Shown here: one piece after another, positions 1-8,743 of the stretch
Layout of the letters: the number at the start of each line of letters is the position of its first letter
Position numbering within the stretch: the stretch's first letter is position 1
Assembly (NCBI RefSeq): GCF_014202035.1
Contig: NZ_JACHFR010000003.1
Span: forward strand, 186,001 to 250,000
Direction of reading: 5' to 3'
Source: Treponema rectale
GTDB taxonomy: Bacteria > Spirochaetota > Spirochaetia > Treponematales > Treponemataceae
Length of the DNA: 64,000 bases
The notes under the pieces: model-generated
Told to the model about the DNA's origin: nothing
The model's input: the letters and a program-made list of their open reading frames with translations, nothing else
The model's database searches: none
Translations under genes and position numbers: made by a program

Positions 1-1652
1 TTGTAGAAGTATCAGTTATGGATGAATCCCTTGAAATTCTTAATGTTGTTTATTTTCCGGCAAAAGACGGAAGCGGCACTGTAGAAAATCTTGAACCTAA
101 AACTGTTTACAACTTTAAGGTTCGTGGTGCTAATAATCCTGGAACATCAAAGGAAGTATTTTCTAAAAATTATTCAGATGTCATTCAGATGGAAACTGAT
201 GAATTTGTTCTGGCTCCTGGAAACGTAGAAGATGTAATTGCCCGGGTAACAGATCATACGATTACACTTACATGGACGGATCCTTCTGATAAGTATTATT
301 CGGCTGCCGTTATCACTGTAACTTCTGATGCAAAGAAATTTGACGGAAGTGCTTTTACTTCTGAAGAAACAGAAATTGAAGTTCCTATCGGAAAGAAATA
401 TGTTTCATGGTCTGATGTACAGGCAGATACGGAGTATACATTCAATATCAGGTCAAAGGATAAGTTTGGAAATGTTCAGGGAGATGCAAACAATGCTTCT
501 GCTGAAGGTGTAAATTACACTGCAAGAACAGAAGAGGATGTGGATGCTCCGTCTGCAGTTTCAGATGTGTTTATTGATGTTTCATCTGACGGTGTGAGCT
601 GTTCATGGACTTGTCCTGATACATTTGACGCAAAGAACATTGTAGTTGCTGAAAATGATACTGAACTTGCAAGGGTTCCTGCATCGAGTGTTTCTGCTGT
701 TCTTTCAGAACTTACAGAAGGAATTCATTCCCTTAAGATCTGGGTAGAAGATTATGATGAGAATAAATCTGCTGTTCTTGCGGCAGAAGTTGCTACAGGA
801 GCATCGGCCTCAGCTCCGTCTGATGTTACGGCAGAAGCTCACTTTTCTGATGCAATTATTGTAAAGTGGACTGATATATCTGATGCAGAAACTTCATGGA
901 ATTATTCGATCAGATGTGTAAATACTTCTGATGAAACAGAGTATTACAACATTAATCCTGATTCTACTGTCTGCTGCATTCAGAATCTTACAGCCGGCAG
1001 TACTTATAAAGCCAGCGTTTACTGTTCAGCCGTAAAAGACGGATATACAGTACGCTATGTTACAGACGTTGCCGGAAACAGTGCATCTGCAAAAGCTGTA
1101 CGTATTCTTCGTGACATAAGGTTTAACTGGGATTCAAGAGCTCTTGTACCGTTCATTTCTGCTGATGAAAGCACAGTATTTGATAATGTTGTCTGTGTTC
1201 AGCATGATTCTGCAAAAGAGTTTGATCTTGCAAACATGAAGTACCCTGTATGGATTGTTCGTCCGTCTTTAAGTAATCCTGCTTCAGAAGAATATTTCAG
1301 TCTTGAGGCTGCAACTTCTTCAGGAGAAGAAAGCGGCCTGTATCTTGACTTTGAAGCAAGTTCTTCAGGTTTTTCTACAGATTTTGACGTAGATAATACT
1401 ACATGGGGAAGTGCTTCCAATCCTCATGGTTATGCAGTTGAATCTTCTGCTGTTACAGATGTGACGACTGCATCATTTAAGATTGGAGATAAAGTTCTTG
1501 ATTCTTCTATAACCGGATTTTCAGACTGGGGTCATATTCTTACTGAATCTGGAAAGGAAGTATACGCGTCAAACTCAAATCCATATCTGGTAGATTCAAT
1601 TCCAAAAGAAAATGAATACTGGTGTTATAAAGATACTGTTATAGGTGAATAA
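1..1652 (+). CDS. Fibronectin type III repeat surface protein, 5' end outside window
   Basis: The reading frame is open to the left edge (in-frame codons from base 3), so the ATG at 18 is probably internal and the N-terminus and any signal peptide are missing. The visible part has at least three fibronectin-III-like repeats of about 90 residues, each opening with a short Ala/Pro-rich linker followed by strands such as TITLTWTDPSD and IIVKWTDISDAE. These are beta-sandwich domains used for adhesion or as spacers in surface proteins. The C-terminal ~170 residues are Ser/Asp-rich and not recognisable. The next gene starts 20 bp downstream, so the pair is probably cotranscribed. Likely exported and surface-located by context; the ligand is unknown. 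Confidence 0.75.
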   Translation, partial: VEVSVMDESLEILNVVYFPAKDGSGTVENLEPKTVYNFKVRGANNPGTSKEVFSKNYSDVIQMETDEFVLAPGNVEDVIARVTDHTITLTWTDPSDKYYSAAVITVTSDAKKFDGSAFTSEETEIEVPIGKKYVSWSDVQADTEYTFNIRSKDKFGNVQGDANNASAEGVNYTARTEEDVDAPSAVSDVFIDVSSDGVSCSWTCPDTFDAKNIVVAENDTELARVPASSVSAVLSELTEGIHSLKIWVEDYDENKSAVLAAEVATGASASAPSDVTAEAHFSDAIIVKWTDISDAETSWNYSIRCVNTSDETEYYNINPDSTVCCIQNLTAGSTYKASVYCSAVKDGYTVRYVTDVAGNSASAKAVRILRDIRFNWDSRALVPFISADESTVFDNVVCVQHDSAKEFDLANMKYPVWIVRPSLSNPASEEYFSLEAATSSGEESGLYLDFEASSSGFSTDFDVDNTTWGSASNPHGYAVESSAVTDVTTASFKIGDKVLDSSITGFSDWGHILTESGKEVYASNSNPYLVDSIPKENEYWCYKDTVIGE

Positions 1653-1672
1653 AAAAAAGGAGAATATTGATT

Positions 1673-3490
1673 ATGAAAAAAATTATAAAGGCAGCTGCAG
1701 CATTGACCTGTGCATCACTTTTAGGCGGAGCAGTTTTTGCTCAGGATGCAGATTTTGAAGAAGAAAGAGCATCTGCTCCACTTCCTGTTTCTGTTTCAGA
1801 AAGAAGAACTGTAAATGACAGTCTTCAGATGTCAGAAACTGTAAAACAGATTTCCCTTCACAAGATTGATTATAATACGGACTTTCCGGAACTTTCTGTA
1901 AAGGGATATAACAGCCGTGATCTTAAATGGTCTTCAAGCAATATGGATGTTGTGAAAGTAGACCAGAGAGGCCGTCTTTTTCCTAACAGCATAGGTAAAG
2001 CTGTTGTTACAGCTGTTTCTTCTGACGGAAAAAAAGCTGAATGTGAAGTAGAAGTTACAAAGTATGGACCGAAACCAACATCTGCAGGACTCAGTCTTTC
2101 TACAGGACTCACAGGTGATGCAAGTGTTACATGGGGTTTTGATCTTGATACAGGCCGTTCCGGCTTTACGACAGATCAGAACATTAAGCTCAAGATGGAT
2201 GTTTTAAATCTTGGTGAAGTATGGGCTGGAGATAATAAAGAGGCTCTTCCTGTATGGGGAGAAATCCGTATCTATACAAAGGGTGATCCGGTGCGCTATA
2301 TGGTAGATTCAGACAGCGAAACAGATCCTTATGTAAACAGCGGTGACTTTGCAATTATGGTTGACCGTGCAAAGGTTCATGTGGGTGATGCCTATATTAC
2401 TCTCTTTGACAAAGACTATTCAGATCTTGGTTATGTAAATTATACAACAGGCAGTGATGTTGCATTCAGCTTTATGGCTGCAGACCCGGATTACCGCTAT
2501 GGTCATCTTACTAAGAGAAACCTTCATACTTATCTTTCTTCTTATGACGAAGATGCAGAAGTATTTGGGTTAAGTGCAGGCTATGAAATGCCTAACGTAT
2601 TTAAGCTTCAGGCAGATGTTGCTTCTACAATGGAGTGGGTTGCAGGAAGCGATAATCATACATCAGATACTGCAGATCCTTCTCATAACGCTACTGATTA
2701 TGTTTACAAAGTTTACGGTGAATTTAACTGGATTAAAAATCTCAGCGTTCAGGCAGGTTTTTCAAGCGGAGTTCTTGGAAAAGATTCTACTATAAAACCT
2801 GATATTCGTTTTGGTGCCCAGGCAGATTATCAGTGGAACTTCTATGATATCTTCTATCTTAAGCCTTCTGCCGGTGTAACGATGATGCAGCTTGAAGGAA
2901 TGGGTGATGTTTATCCTCTCTATTCAGCAGGTATCATGCTCGGATGGGAAGACAGACAGAGTGCATTTGATTACTACAGCTGTAAGTATTCCCGCGATGA
3001 TTATGGACCTTATCCTGGACTTGCATTTGCAATGCAGTATGCTGATTCAAAAATTGCAGAATACGTAACATATTTCAGTGCACAGAATCTTCTTACGACA
3101 TTCACCGGTGATGATCTTCTCATTCTTCATGGATCATTTAACACAGGAAACAATCTTCTTGTAAAGAACCTTGAAGCTGTCGGTGCAGTTGATATTGTAA
3201 ATGTTCTTTCTGACCGCTGTGTAATCGGATATACACTTGGAGCTGCATATTATCTTCCTCTTGGAAATCACGGGTTTGGTGTAAAGCCTAAGTTCCTTGT
3301 AACAAACTATCATGATACATATAACGATCTTAATGATTACTGTTATGTAAAAGGCGGTGTTGAAATTGGTTTCGAACGTGTAACACTCAGTATTGATTAT
3401 CTTTCAAATGATATTATCAATGGTTATAACGACGGTACTGATTACAACCGCATGGGCTGTATTGAAACTAAAGTTAAAGTTTCGTTCTGA
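1673..3490 (+). CDS. Outer-membrane beta-barrel protein with N-terminal BIG2 domain
   Basis: ATG 1673 is chosen over the in-frame TTG at 1667 because AAAGGAG lies about 10 nt before it. The 605-residue protein begins with a Sec signal peptide (cleavage near VFA-QDAD). Residues ~60-130 form a bacterial Ig-like BIG2 domain (motifs LKWSSSN, VVKVDQRGRL, GKAVVTA). The remainder is rich in alternating polar/aromatic strands and ends in Phe (KVKVSF), as expected for a BamA-inserted barrel. Seen: signal, BIG2, C-terminal Phe. Inferred: an outer-membrane porin or receptor with a periplasmic or surface Ig domain. It sits between a fibronectin-III protein and two lipoproteins, suggesting one envelope assembly. 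No T-rich terminator follows it, so transcription may continue into 3563. Confidence 0.72.
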   Translation: MKKIIKAAAALTCASLLGGAVFAQDADFEEERASAPLPVSVSERRTVNDSLQMSETVKQISLHKIDYNTDFPELSVKGYNSRDLKWSSSNMDVVKVDQRGRLFPNSIGKAVVTAVSSDGKKAECEVEVTKYGPKPTSAGLSLSTGLTGDASVTWGFDLDTGRSGFTTDQNIKLKMDVLNLGEVWAGDNKEALPVWGEIRIYTKGDPVRYMVDSDSETDPYVNSGDFAIMVDRAKVHVGDAYITLFDKDYSDLGYVNYTTGSDVAFSFMAADPDYRYGHLTKRNLHTYLSSYDEDAEVFGLSAGYEMPNVFKLQADVASTMEWVAGSDNHTSDTADPSHNATDYVYKVYGEFNWIKNLSVQAGFSSGVLGKDSTIKPDIRFGAQADYQWNFYDIFYLKPSAGVTMMQLEGMGDVYPLYSAGIMLGWEDRQSAFDYYSCKYSRDDYGPYPGLAFAMQYADSKIAEYVTYFSAQNLLTTFTGDDLLILHGSFNTGNNLLVKNLEAVGAVDIVNVLSDRCVIGYTLGAAYYLPLGNHGFGVKPKFLVTNYHDTYNDLNDYCYVKGGVEIGFERVTLSIDYLSNDIINGYNDGTDYNRMGCIETKVKVSF

Positions 3491-3562
3491 TCAGCAGATC
3501 TGTTTAATGGAGCTGTCTAATGGGGACAGTTCCGTACAGATAAAAATTAAGGGAAACGTATA

Positions 3563-4171
3563 ATGAAAAAAATTATGTTTTTAATACTTTCAATAGCCGC
3601 TTTGCTTGTAAATGTATCATGCACGACTGATGCTGTTGATGAAGGCAATTATGCAGTTATTACTCTATGCCAGGGAACGGAAGATGATGTATATACATTT
3701 ACTCTTCCGTATGCCGGACAGAAGAAAATATATGCATCTACCGGTAAGGCAAGTTCTGATGCTTCTCTTACGGCATACCGCATAAAGGCAGCCAATGGTT
3801 ATGAGGATGAAGGTCAGGGATATCAGACTCTGGAAATTGAGTTTGTTCCATCTCAGACAGATGAACAGGGAAATACTGTTGATCCCTATATGATTGTAAC
3901 TATGTATAATTTCCTGCATCAGAATTCAAGTACATCTGATGTCCCTGAACAGAGAAATTTTACAATTACAAAGGATAATCTTTTTTCATCAGCAAACTAT
4001 AAAAAGGCATCTGCAGAAGACGGAACTCTTTTCCTTTCATGGTTTGTAGATGAAGAAAATGCCGTTAATCCTGATTCTGCCTATACGAGTCAGAACTCTA
4101 CCGTTCAGCGCTACCGTATTAAGGGAGTTGAGTTTAAGTCGACAATCATTAATTCTGGTCTGGAGGAATAA
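3563..4171 (+). CDS. Small lipoprotein of unknown function
   Basis: A 202-residue protein with a lipoprotein signal: basic MKK, a hydrophobic stretch, then a loose lipobox VNVSC with the acylated Cys at residue 20. The mature part is Asp/Ser/Thr-rich and predicted beta-rich, with no motif I recognise. AAGGGAAACG precedes the ATG. The stop codon is directly followed by the ATG of the GH43-like gene at 4172, and that gene's GGAGGA ribosome-binding site lies in the last codons here, so the two are translationally linked. Its partnership with a sugar-hydrolase-like lipoprotein suggests an accessory outer-membrane lipoprotein, but this is inference. Confidence 0.7.
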   Translation: MKKIMFLILSIAALLVNVSCTTDAVDEGNYAVITLCQGTEDDVYTFTLPYAGQKKIYASTGKASSDASLTAYRIKAANGYEDEGQGYQTLEIEFVPSQTDEQGNTVDPYMIVTMYNFLHQNSSTSDVPEQRNFTITKDNLFSSANYKKASAEDGTLFLSWFVDEENAVNPDSAYTSQNSTVQRYRIKGVEFKSTIINSGLEE

Positions 4172-5428
4172 ATGAAAAAAATACTTAAGATTTTTACAGC
4201 TGCTCTGTTTGTTCTTGTTTCTTCTGCCGGACTTTTTTCATGTAAAGAAGAAGTTGAAAATATTCAGGCTTATCCGGGACCTCTTGTTAAGCGCAGAAGT
4301 GATCCGAGTGTGGTAAAGCATGCAGACGGAAAGTATTATCTTGTTCATACTTATGATTACGGCAGCTGGAGCGAAATAAAAATAAGAAGTGCGGTTTCAA
4401 TTTACAGGCTTAGAAGTTCTTCGGATGAAAAAACTATAATAAGTTCATCTACTGCTACAGATGGTGCAGTTCCATACGGATATTTCTTTGGACCTGAATT
4501 GAAATTTATAGAAGGTCAGTGGTTCCTTTTCTTTACTGCCAGCGAATCTTCTTCTTCGTCATGGACTCAGAGACCTTTTGTTGCCGTGTGTGATGACTCA
4601 GATCCTGTAAACGGTACCTGGAAAATTCTTGGAAAAATTCAGGGTGTAAAGGAATCAGAGTTTCATGACTATAATAATGCCATCGAGACTTATTCTTTAG
4701 GTCCGACAGTTTTTGAATATGACGGACAGTGGTATTTTATGTATGCCGGTAGAGTCGAAGACGGTAATGTAAAATTTGATGAAGATCAGATTGCTGACGG
4801 AAGCCTTACTGTTAACGGTAAAGTATATGAAGATCTTTCAAAATCTACGATGACTTCATATGGCACAGCCAATACTAATGCAGAGACTTCTGTAAACTGG
4901 CAGTGTATTTTTATCGGAAAAACTTCACCGTCTGACTTTACAAAAGTTACAGAACTGACGATTGTAAGTGTTCCGGAATATGACTGGGAATGCGGTATAT
5001 ACAGTAAGCATTGCGACAATAAGTTTAATAATACTGATGATGCACCTCAGGCACTTATTCACGGTAATGACCTGTTTGTAGTATTCAGTGCCAGTGACAT
5101 TGATGAAAGTTACTGTATGGGAATCATGAAGTGTACTGATAAGTCAAATCTTCTCAGCATGAGCAGCTGGAATAAGTCTTCAGCACCTGTATTTGAAAGT
5201 GATTCCTCATATCAGACTTACGGGCCAGGTTCCTGCAGTTTTACCACAGACGATGGATATGATGTAATGTTCTATAGTGCACGCTTACAGTACGGATTGA
5301 ATCTTACATCAACAGGTACCACCGGAACGGATGCCTATGCAGATAAAAACCGCGGTGTTTATGCAAAGGCCTTTACCTGGAAAAGCAACGGTTATCCTGA
5401 TTTTGGACGGGCAGGGGGAAAAGATTAA
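4172..5428 (+). CDS. GH43-like five-bladed propeller lipoprotein with degenerate active site
   Basis: Lipoprotein signal with lipobox LFSC (Cys24), then a family-43-type glycoside hydrolase fold: RRSDPSVV (Asp44), the FGPELKFIEGQWFLFFTA blade, YSLGPTVFEYDGQWYF, DDAPQALIHG, SYCMGIM, and YGPGSCSFT. These blocks match GH43 enzymes in order and spacing. However, the Asp expected before PTVF (canonically MDATVF) is Gly177, the general-acid Glu (canonically NEGP) is Asp290 in DDAP, and the His of GPGHNSF is Ser354. Only the first catalytic Asp is kept. I infer a glycan-binding lipoprotein derived from a GH43 enzyme, or a strongly diverged hydrolase. It is the last gene of the 1-5428 block; an intrinsic terminator follows. 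Confidence 0.72.
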   Translation: MKKILKIFTAALFVLVSSAGLFSCKEEVENIQAYPGPLVKRRSDPSVVKHADGKYYLVHTYDYGSWSEIKIRSAVSIYRLRSSSDEKTIISSSTATDGAVPYGYFFGPELKFIEGQWFLFFTASESSSSSWTQRPFVAVCDDSDPVNGTWKILGKIQGVKESEFHDYNNAIETYSLGPTVFEYDGQWYFMYAGRVEDGNVKFDEDQIADGSLTVNGKVYEDLSKSTMTSYGTANTNAETSVNWQCIFIGKTSPSDFTKVTELTIVSVPEYDWECGIYSKHCDNKFNNTDDAPQALIHGNDLFVVFSASDIDESYCMGIMKCTDKSNLLSMSSWNKSSAPVFESDSSYQTYGPGSCSFTTDDGYDVMFYSARLQYGLNLTSTGTTGTDAYADKNRGVYAKAFTWKSNGYPDFGRAGGKD

Positions 5429-5453
5429 GTTTTTTTCTAATTGAGTTGCCGGG

Positions 5454-5508
5454 ATGCATTCTCCTGATTGAACATATAAGTTCTGTTATGGAGAATGCAT
5501 TTTTTTTT
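5454..5508 (+). terminator. Intrinsic terminator after the surface-protein block
   Basis: Perfect 11-bp arms ATGCATTCTCC (5454-5464) and GGAGAATGCAT (5490-5500) are followed by a run of Ts. A small GAAC/GTTC stem lies within the loop. It separates the surface-protein block from the GH35 gene, which has its own promoter. Confidence 0.85.
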
Positions 5509-5524
5509 ATTTTTGCCATCAGCC

Positions 5525-5552
5525 TTGAAAACGTTTTCAAAAATGTTATACT
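5525..5552 (+). promoter_or_regulatory. Sigma70-type promoter overlapped by a LacI-family-like operator
   Basis: TTGAAA (-35, 5525-5530) and TATACT (-10, 5547-5552) are separated by 16 bp. The -35 box is embedded in a perfect 16-bp palindrome, TTGAAAACGTTTTCAA (5525-5540), with the central CG typical of LacI/GalR-family operators. A repressor bound here would block the promoter of the beta-galactosidase gene starting at 5596. No LacI-family gene lies in this window, so the regulator must be encoded elsewhere. Confidence 0.75.
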
Positions 5553-5595
5553 GTACATAAGGAAGTTTATCGAACATATAAAAAGGAACATTATT

Positions 5596-7332
5596 ATGGT
5601 AGAAATTAATGAAAAAGTTGTGATTGACGGAAAAGAGACCGGTATTATTTCCGGTTCCATTCATTATTTCCGTGTTGTACCTGAATACTGGCAGGATCGT
5701 CTTGAAAAGCTTAAGAATATGGGCTGCAATACTGTAGAAACCTACATTCCATGGAATTTTCATGAAGAAAAAAAAGGGCAGTTTAACTGGAAGGGCGGTC
5801 ATGATGTATTTAAGTTTATAGAACTTGCTTCAAAACTGGGACTTTACGTCATTATCCGTCCTTCTCCTTATATCTGTGCTGAATGGGAATTTGGAGGCCT
5901 TCCTTACTGGCTTCTTAAAGAAAGAGGAATGAGGCTTCGCTGCAGCTATAAACCTTATCTTGATGCAATAAAATCTTATTATGAAGAACTTATTCCCCGT
6001 CTTGTACCTTATCAGCATGATAAAGGCGGCAATATAATTTTATTCCAGATAGAAAATGAATACGGCTATTATGGAACCGATCACGAATACATGAAGTTTC
6101 TGGCAGATACCATGCGTTCTCTTGGTGTAACACAGCCTTTTGTTACTTCAGATGGTCCATGGGTGGAAGCTTCCTTCAAGAATGGAATGGTAAAAGGTGC
6201 CTGGTCTACAGGAAACTTTGGTTCGCAGGTAGAGACTCAGTTTAATACCATGGAAAAATACACAGGCGGCAATAAGGCTAAGATGTGTATGGAATTCTGG
6301 TGCGGATGGTTTGATGCCTGGGGTGAACCTCATCATACTTCAGACCTTGAACAGAATAAAAAAGACCTGGCAGATGTTATAAAGACCGGACATGTTAATT
6401 TCTATATGTTTGAAGGCGGTACTAACTTCGGGTATACGGCAGGCCGCAACTTCGGTGTAAAAAATGCCGACATAACTTCTTATGACTATGATGCAATTCT
6501 TACAGAAGACGGACAGATTACTCCTAAATACGAAGCATTTAAGAAGATTATTTCAGAAAGCCGTAAAATTGAAGAAGTTCCTCTCTCAACAAAAATCTGC
6601 CGCAAGGCATATGGTGAATTAAAATGCACTGGCAGGGCAGATCTTTTTACTGTCCTTGATGACATTAGTACTAAAATTTCTTCTCCATACCCTCTTACTA
6701 TGGAAGATATTGATCAGAGCGGAGGATATATTCTTTATAGAACCCGTCTTCCGGAATATGAAAAGGCCCTCAGTATAAAATTTGACCGCGCCGGAGACAG
6801 GGTAAATGTATTTGAAAACCAGAAGCCTCTGTTTGCAGTTGCCCTTGAAGAAATGAAAGAAGCCTTTAAGCGGGAAGATGCTCCTGCAGGTTCTGTAGTA
6901 GACATGCTCTTTGAGAACTATGGCCGCGTAAACTTCGGACCTGCCCTTGAAACACAGCGCAAGGGAATTGAAGGCTATATGATTCTTAATGATCACCTTC
7001 AGCACGGATATGACATATATTCTCTTCCGCTTGATGAAAAGCAGCTTTCTAAGATTGATTTTGCAAAAGGATTTAATGAAGGCTGTCCTGCATTCTATAA
7101 ATATGAATTTGAGGCTGATGAACTTTGTGATACCTTCCTTGAAGCAAAAGGATTTGAAAAGGGGGTTGCCTTTGTAAACGGCTTTAATCTTGGCCGTTAC
7201 TGGAATATTGGACCTCAGAAGAGGCTTTATATACCGGCACCGCTTCTTAAAAAAGGAAAAAACACCATTATCATATTTGATACGGAAGGAAAAGAAGGAA
7301 CTGTTTCTCTGGAAGACAGTTTAATATGGTAG
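5596..7332 (+). CDS. GH35 beta-galactosidase
   Basis: The start at ATG 5596 is set by AAAAGGA 8-14 nt upstream. The 578-residue protein shows the GH35 TIM barrel: SGSIHYFRV, GCNTVETYIPWNFHE, IIRPSPYICAEWEFGGLP, QIENEYG (acid/base Glu155) and CMEFWCGWFDAWGE (nucleophile Glu233). A C-terminal beta domain ends with FVNGFNLGRYWNIGPQ, as in the family. It should release terminal beta-galactose from oligosaccharides. There is no signal peptide, so it is probably cytoplasmic and acts on imported sugars. The length suits the short bacterial BgaC-like subgroup. Expression is probably substrate-induced through the operator at 5525-5540. The palindromic repeat at 7351 follows the stop. Confidence 0.93.
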   Translation: MVEINEKVVIDGKETGIISGSIHYFRVVPEYWQDRLEKLKNMGCNTVETYIPWNFHEEKKGQFNWKGGHDVFKFIELASKLGLYVIIRPSPYICAEWEFGGLPYWLLKERGMRLRCSYKPYLDAIKSYYEELIPRLVPYQHDKGGNIILFQIENEYGYYGTDHEYMKFLADTMRSLGVTQPFVTSDGPWVEASFKNGMVKGAWSTGNFGSQVETQFNTMEKYTGGNKAKMCMEFWCGWFDAWGEPHHTSDLEQNKKDLADVIKTGHVNFYMFEGGTNFGYTAGRNFGVKNADITSYDYDAILTEDGQITPKYEAFKKIISESRKIEEVPLSTKICRKAYGELKCTGRADLFTVLDDISTKISSPYPLTMEDIDQSGGYILYRTRLPEYEKALSIKFDRAGDRVNVFENQKPLFAVALEEMKEAFKREDAPAGSVVDMLFENYGRVNFGPALETQRKGIEGYMILNDHLQHGYDIYSLPLDEKQLSKIDFAKGFNEGCPAFYKYEFEADELCDTFLEAKGFEKGVAFVNGFNLGRYWNIGPQKRLYIPAPLLKKGKNTIIIFDTEGKEGTVSLEDSLIW

Positions 7333-7350
7333 AAAATTGTTGAAAAAAAA

Positions 7351-7605
7351 GGGGATGACCAATAAGTTTAAAAAATGTCATTTTCGGGCTGTCAACAACT
7401 TTTTATAAGTGTCATTTTCGGGCCCGACCCGAAAATCCCTCTGCATGAGATTGCCGCATCAAGTGCGGCAATGACAGGGTGTCGAGCACGGCAATGACTC
7501 ATACTGAACGCTACGCCACATTCGCACACACATTCGTAGCAGGTGCGTGCGAATGTGGCGTAGCGTTCGGAATGACACTAGGATGTAAACTTATTGGTCA
7601 TCCCC
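7351..7605. repeat. 255-bp nested-palindrome element with 20-bp terminal inverted repeats
   Basis: The ends are perfect 20-bp inverted repeats (7351-7370 and 7586-7605; outermost GGGGATGACC / GGTCATCCCC). Inside are further palindromes: a TCATTTTCGGG/CCCGAAAAT block near 7378-7436, ATTGCCGCATCAAGTGCGGCAAT at 7450-7472, and a perfect pair of 22-bp arms at 7506-7527 and 7547-7568. It encodes no credible protein. It lies between convergent genes, filling the space between the GH35 gene and the flagellar pair. The right end is shared with the element at 22267-22373. It looks like a non-autonomous MITE or REP-type element; I see no clear target-site duplication. Confidence 0.85.
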
Positions 7606-7625
7606 TCCTGCTGTATTCTAAAAGT

Positions 7626-8108
7626 TTATATTTCTATTGCTATGCGGGTACCTGCTGTAGCGGTATTTCTTGCATAAACCGAGGCTGCGTTTCTGTACGG
7701 GTTTGAGAATCCGTCTATCTGTTTCCTCAGCTGGGAAAGGTGACTCTTTAAGAGAATCCTGTTCTTTTCATTCTGTGTAATGACTTTCTGCTGAAGGGAA
7801 GCAAGTTCTTTCTGAATTGTTTCTACCGGAACTGCATCTTCCATACTGTAGAAGCTTCTTTCTTTTTCGTACATTGTCTTAAGCGGAACAATCACTTTCT
7901 GTAATGAACAGATGCTTGAAACTATCTGTCCTTCAAGTTCCGTATGGTTCATCAGAGACTGTGCGTCTTCGGTGTAAATCTTTGCTTCCTGATGCTCAAG
8001 TACATTCAGGTATTCTGCAAATTTTGCCCTCTGCTGTTCAAGCAGGGTCCTGAATCTTCTGAGAACTGCAATTCTTTCGTTTAGTTCTTCCTGACTAAGT
8101 TTCTGCAT
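7626..8108 (-). CDS. FlgN-like flagellar chaperone / coiled-coil protein
   Basis: A 160-residue, mostly helical protein rich in Glu, Gln and Lys (e.g. LRRFRTLLEQQRAKF, LEGQIVSSICSLQ). Size, long helices and its place 27 bp downstream of fliS fit a FlgN-type type-III export chaperone for hook-associated proteins, but sequence similarity to FlgN is weak to the eye. The C-terminal ~30 residues (SNPYRNAASVYARNT) are less helical. It is the last gene of a two-gene minus-strand operon, ending next to the palindromic repeat. A general coiled-coil protein is the alternative. Confidence 0.55.
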   Translation of the reverse strand: MQKLSQEELNERIAVLRRFRTLLEQQRAKFAEYLNVLEHQEAKIYTEDAQSLMNHTELEGQIVSSICSLQKVIVPLKTMYEKERSFYSMEDAVPVETIQKELASLQQKVITQNEKNRILLKSHLSQLRKQIDGFSNPYRNAASVYARNTATAGTRIAIEI

Positions 8109-8135
8109 AAACTGCCTCCCGTTATTTGATTTATG

Positions 8136-8588
8136 TCAGCCCTGAATGTTTAACGAACTGTGCTGCGGACCTGAATTTTGGGTATTTGCCGTTGAAGATG
8201 CGGCGGTTTCCCATGACTGGTGAAGGTCAGAAAGCATTTTCCGTATCGAACTGAGTTTTTCTTTATCATGAGAAATGCTGGCATCCAGAATTTCTTTGTT
8301 GAAGTATATGTACAGGGACATAAGGTTTTTTGCAATTTCTCCTCCCTTATCCATGTCAAGGCTTACTTCAAGTTCCGTTATTATATCCATTACTTTCTGA
8401 AGATGATTTCCAAAGTTTTCAATCTGTTTTGCCGGAATTTTATTGTTTCCGTCTATAAGGGCAATTGCCTTGTCCAGATGAGATACGGCACCTTCATAGA
8501 GCATTACGACCAGTTTTCCCTGACTTGCAGTCTTTACTCCTACTGATTTATAAGCGTTATATCCGCCGTAAGGATTTGTATATGCCAT
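8136..8588 (-). CDS. fliS: Flagellar secretion chaperone FliS
   Basis: A 150-residue protein with the FliS pattern: an N-terminal Tyr/Asn-rich segment (YTNPYGGYNAYK), then SQGKLVVMLYEGAVSHLDKA and the helix bundle including ITELEVSLDMDKGGEIAKNLMSLY. FliS binds the disordered C-terminus of flagellin in the cytoplasm and prevents premature filament assembly; in spirochaetes the filaments are periplasmic. The start ATG is preceded by AGAGGTG on the minus strand. It is divergent from ftsH and followed by the FlgN-like gene. Confidence 0.92.
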   Translation of the reverse strand: MAYTNPYGGYNAYKSVGVKTASQGKLVVMLYEGAVSHLDKAIALIDGNNKIPAKQIENFGNHLQKVMDIITELEVSLDMDKGGEIAKNLMSLYIYFNKEILDASISHDKEKLSSIRKMLSDLHQSWETAASSTANTQNSGPQHSSLNIQG

Positions 8589-8743
8589 GATTCACCTCTG
8601 TTATATTCTGTTTTTAAGATTATCGGTTTTTTTTAATTCAGGTTTAGTTTTTTATCGAATTTATTTTGTAAAAATAGTTTCCACACAAGACAAAAAAATG
8701 CTTATATTGTATATTGATGATACTTTCGTTAGTGTAGGTGTGT

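Noticed and set aside
3509-3533. Hairpin GGAGCTGTC/GGGACAGTTCC after the barrel protein gene, considered as a terminator
   Set aside because: No T tract follows; the block probably continues into 3563.
7351-7605. Considered as a short CRISPR array or an insertion sequence
   Set aside because: Repeats are inverted rather than regularly spaced direct repeats, and no cas gene or transposase is present.
7479-7706. Open frame of 75 codons inside the palindromic element
   Set aside because: It lies mostly within inverted repeats, has Cys/Ala/Gly-rich random-looking content and no ribosome-binding site.
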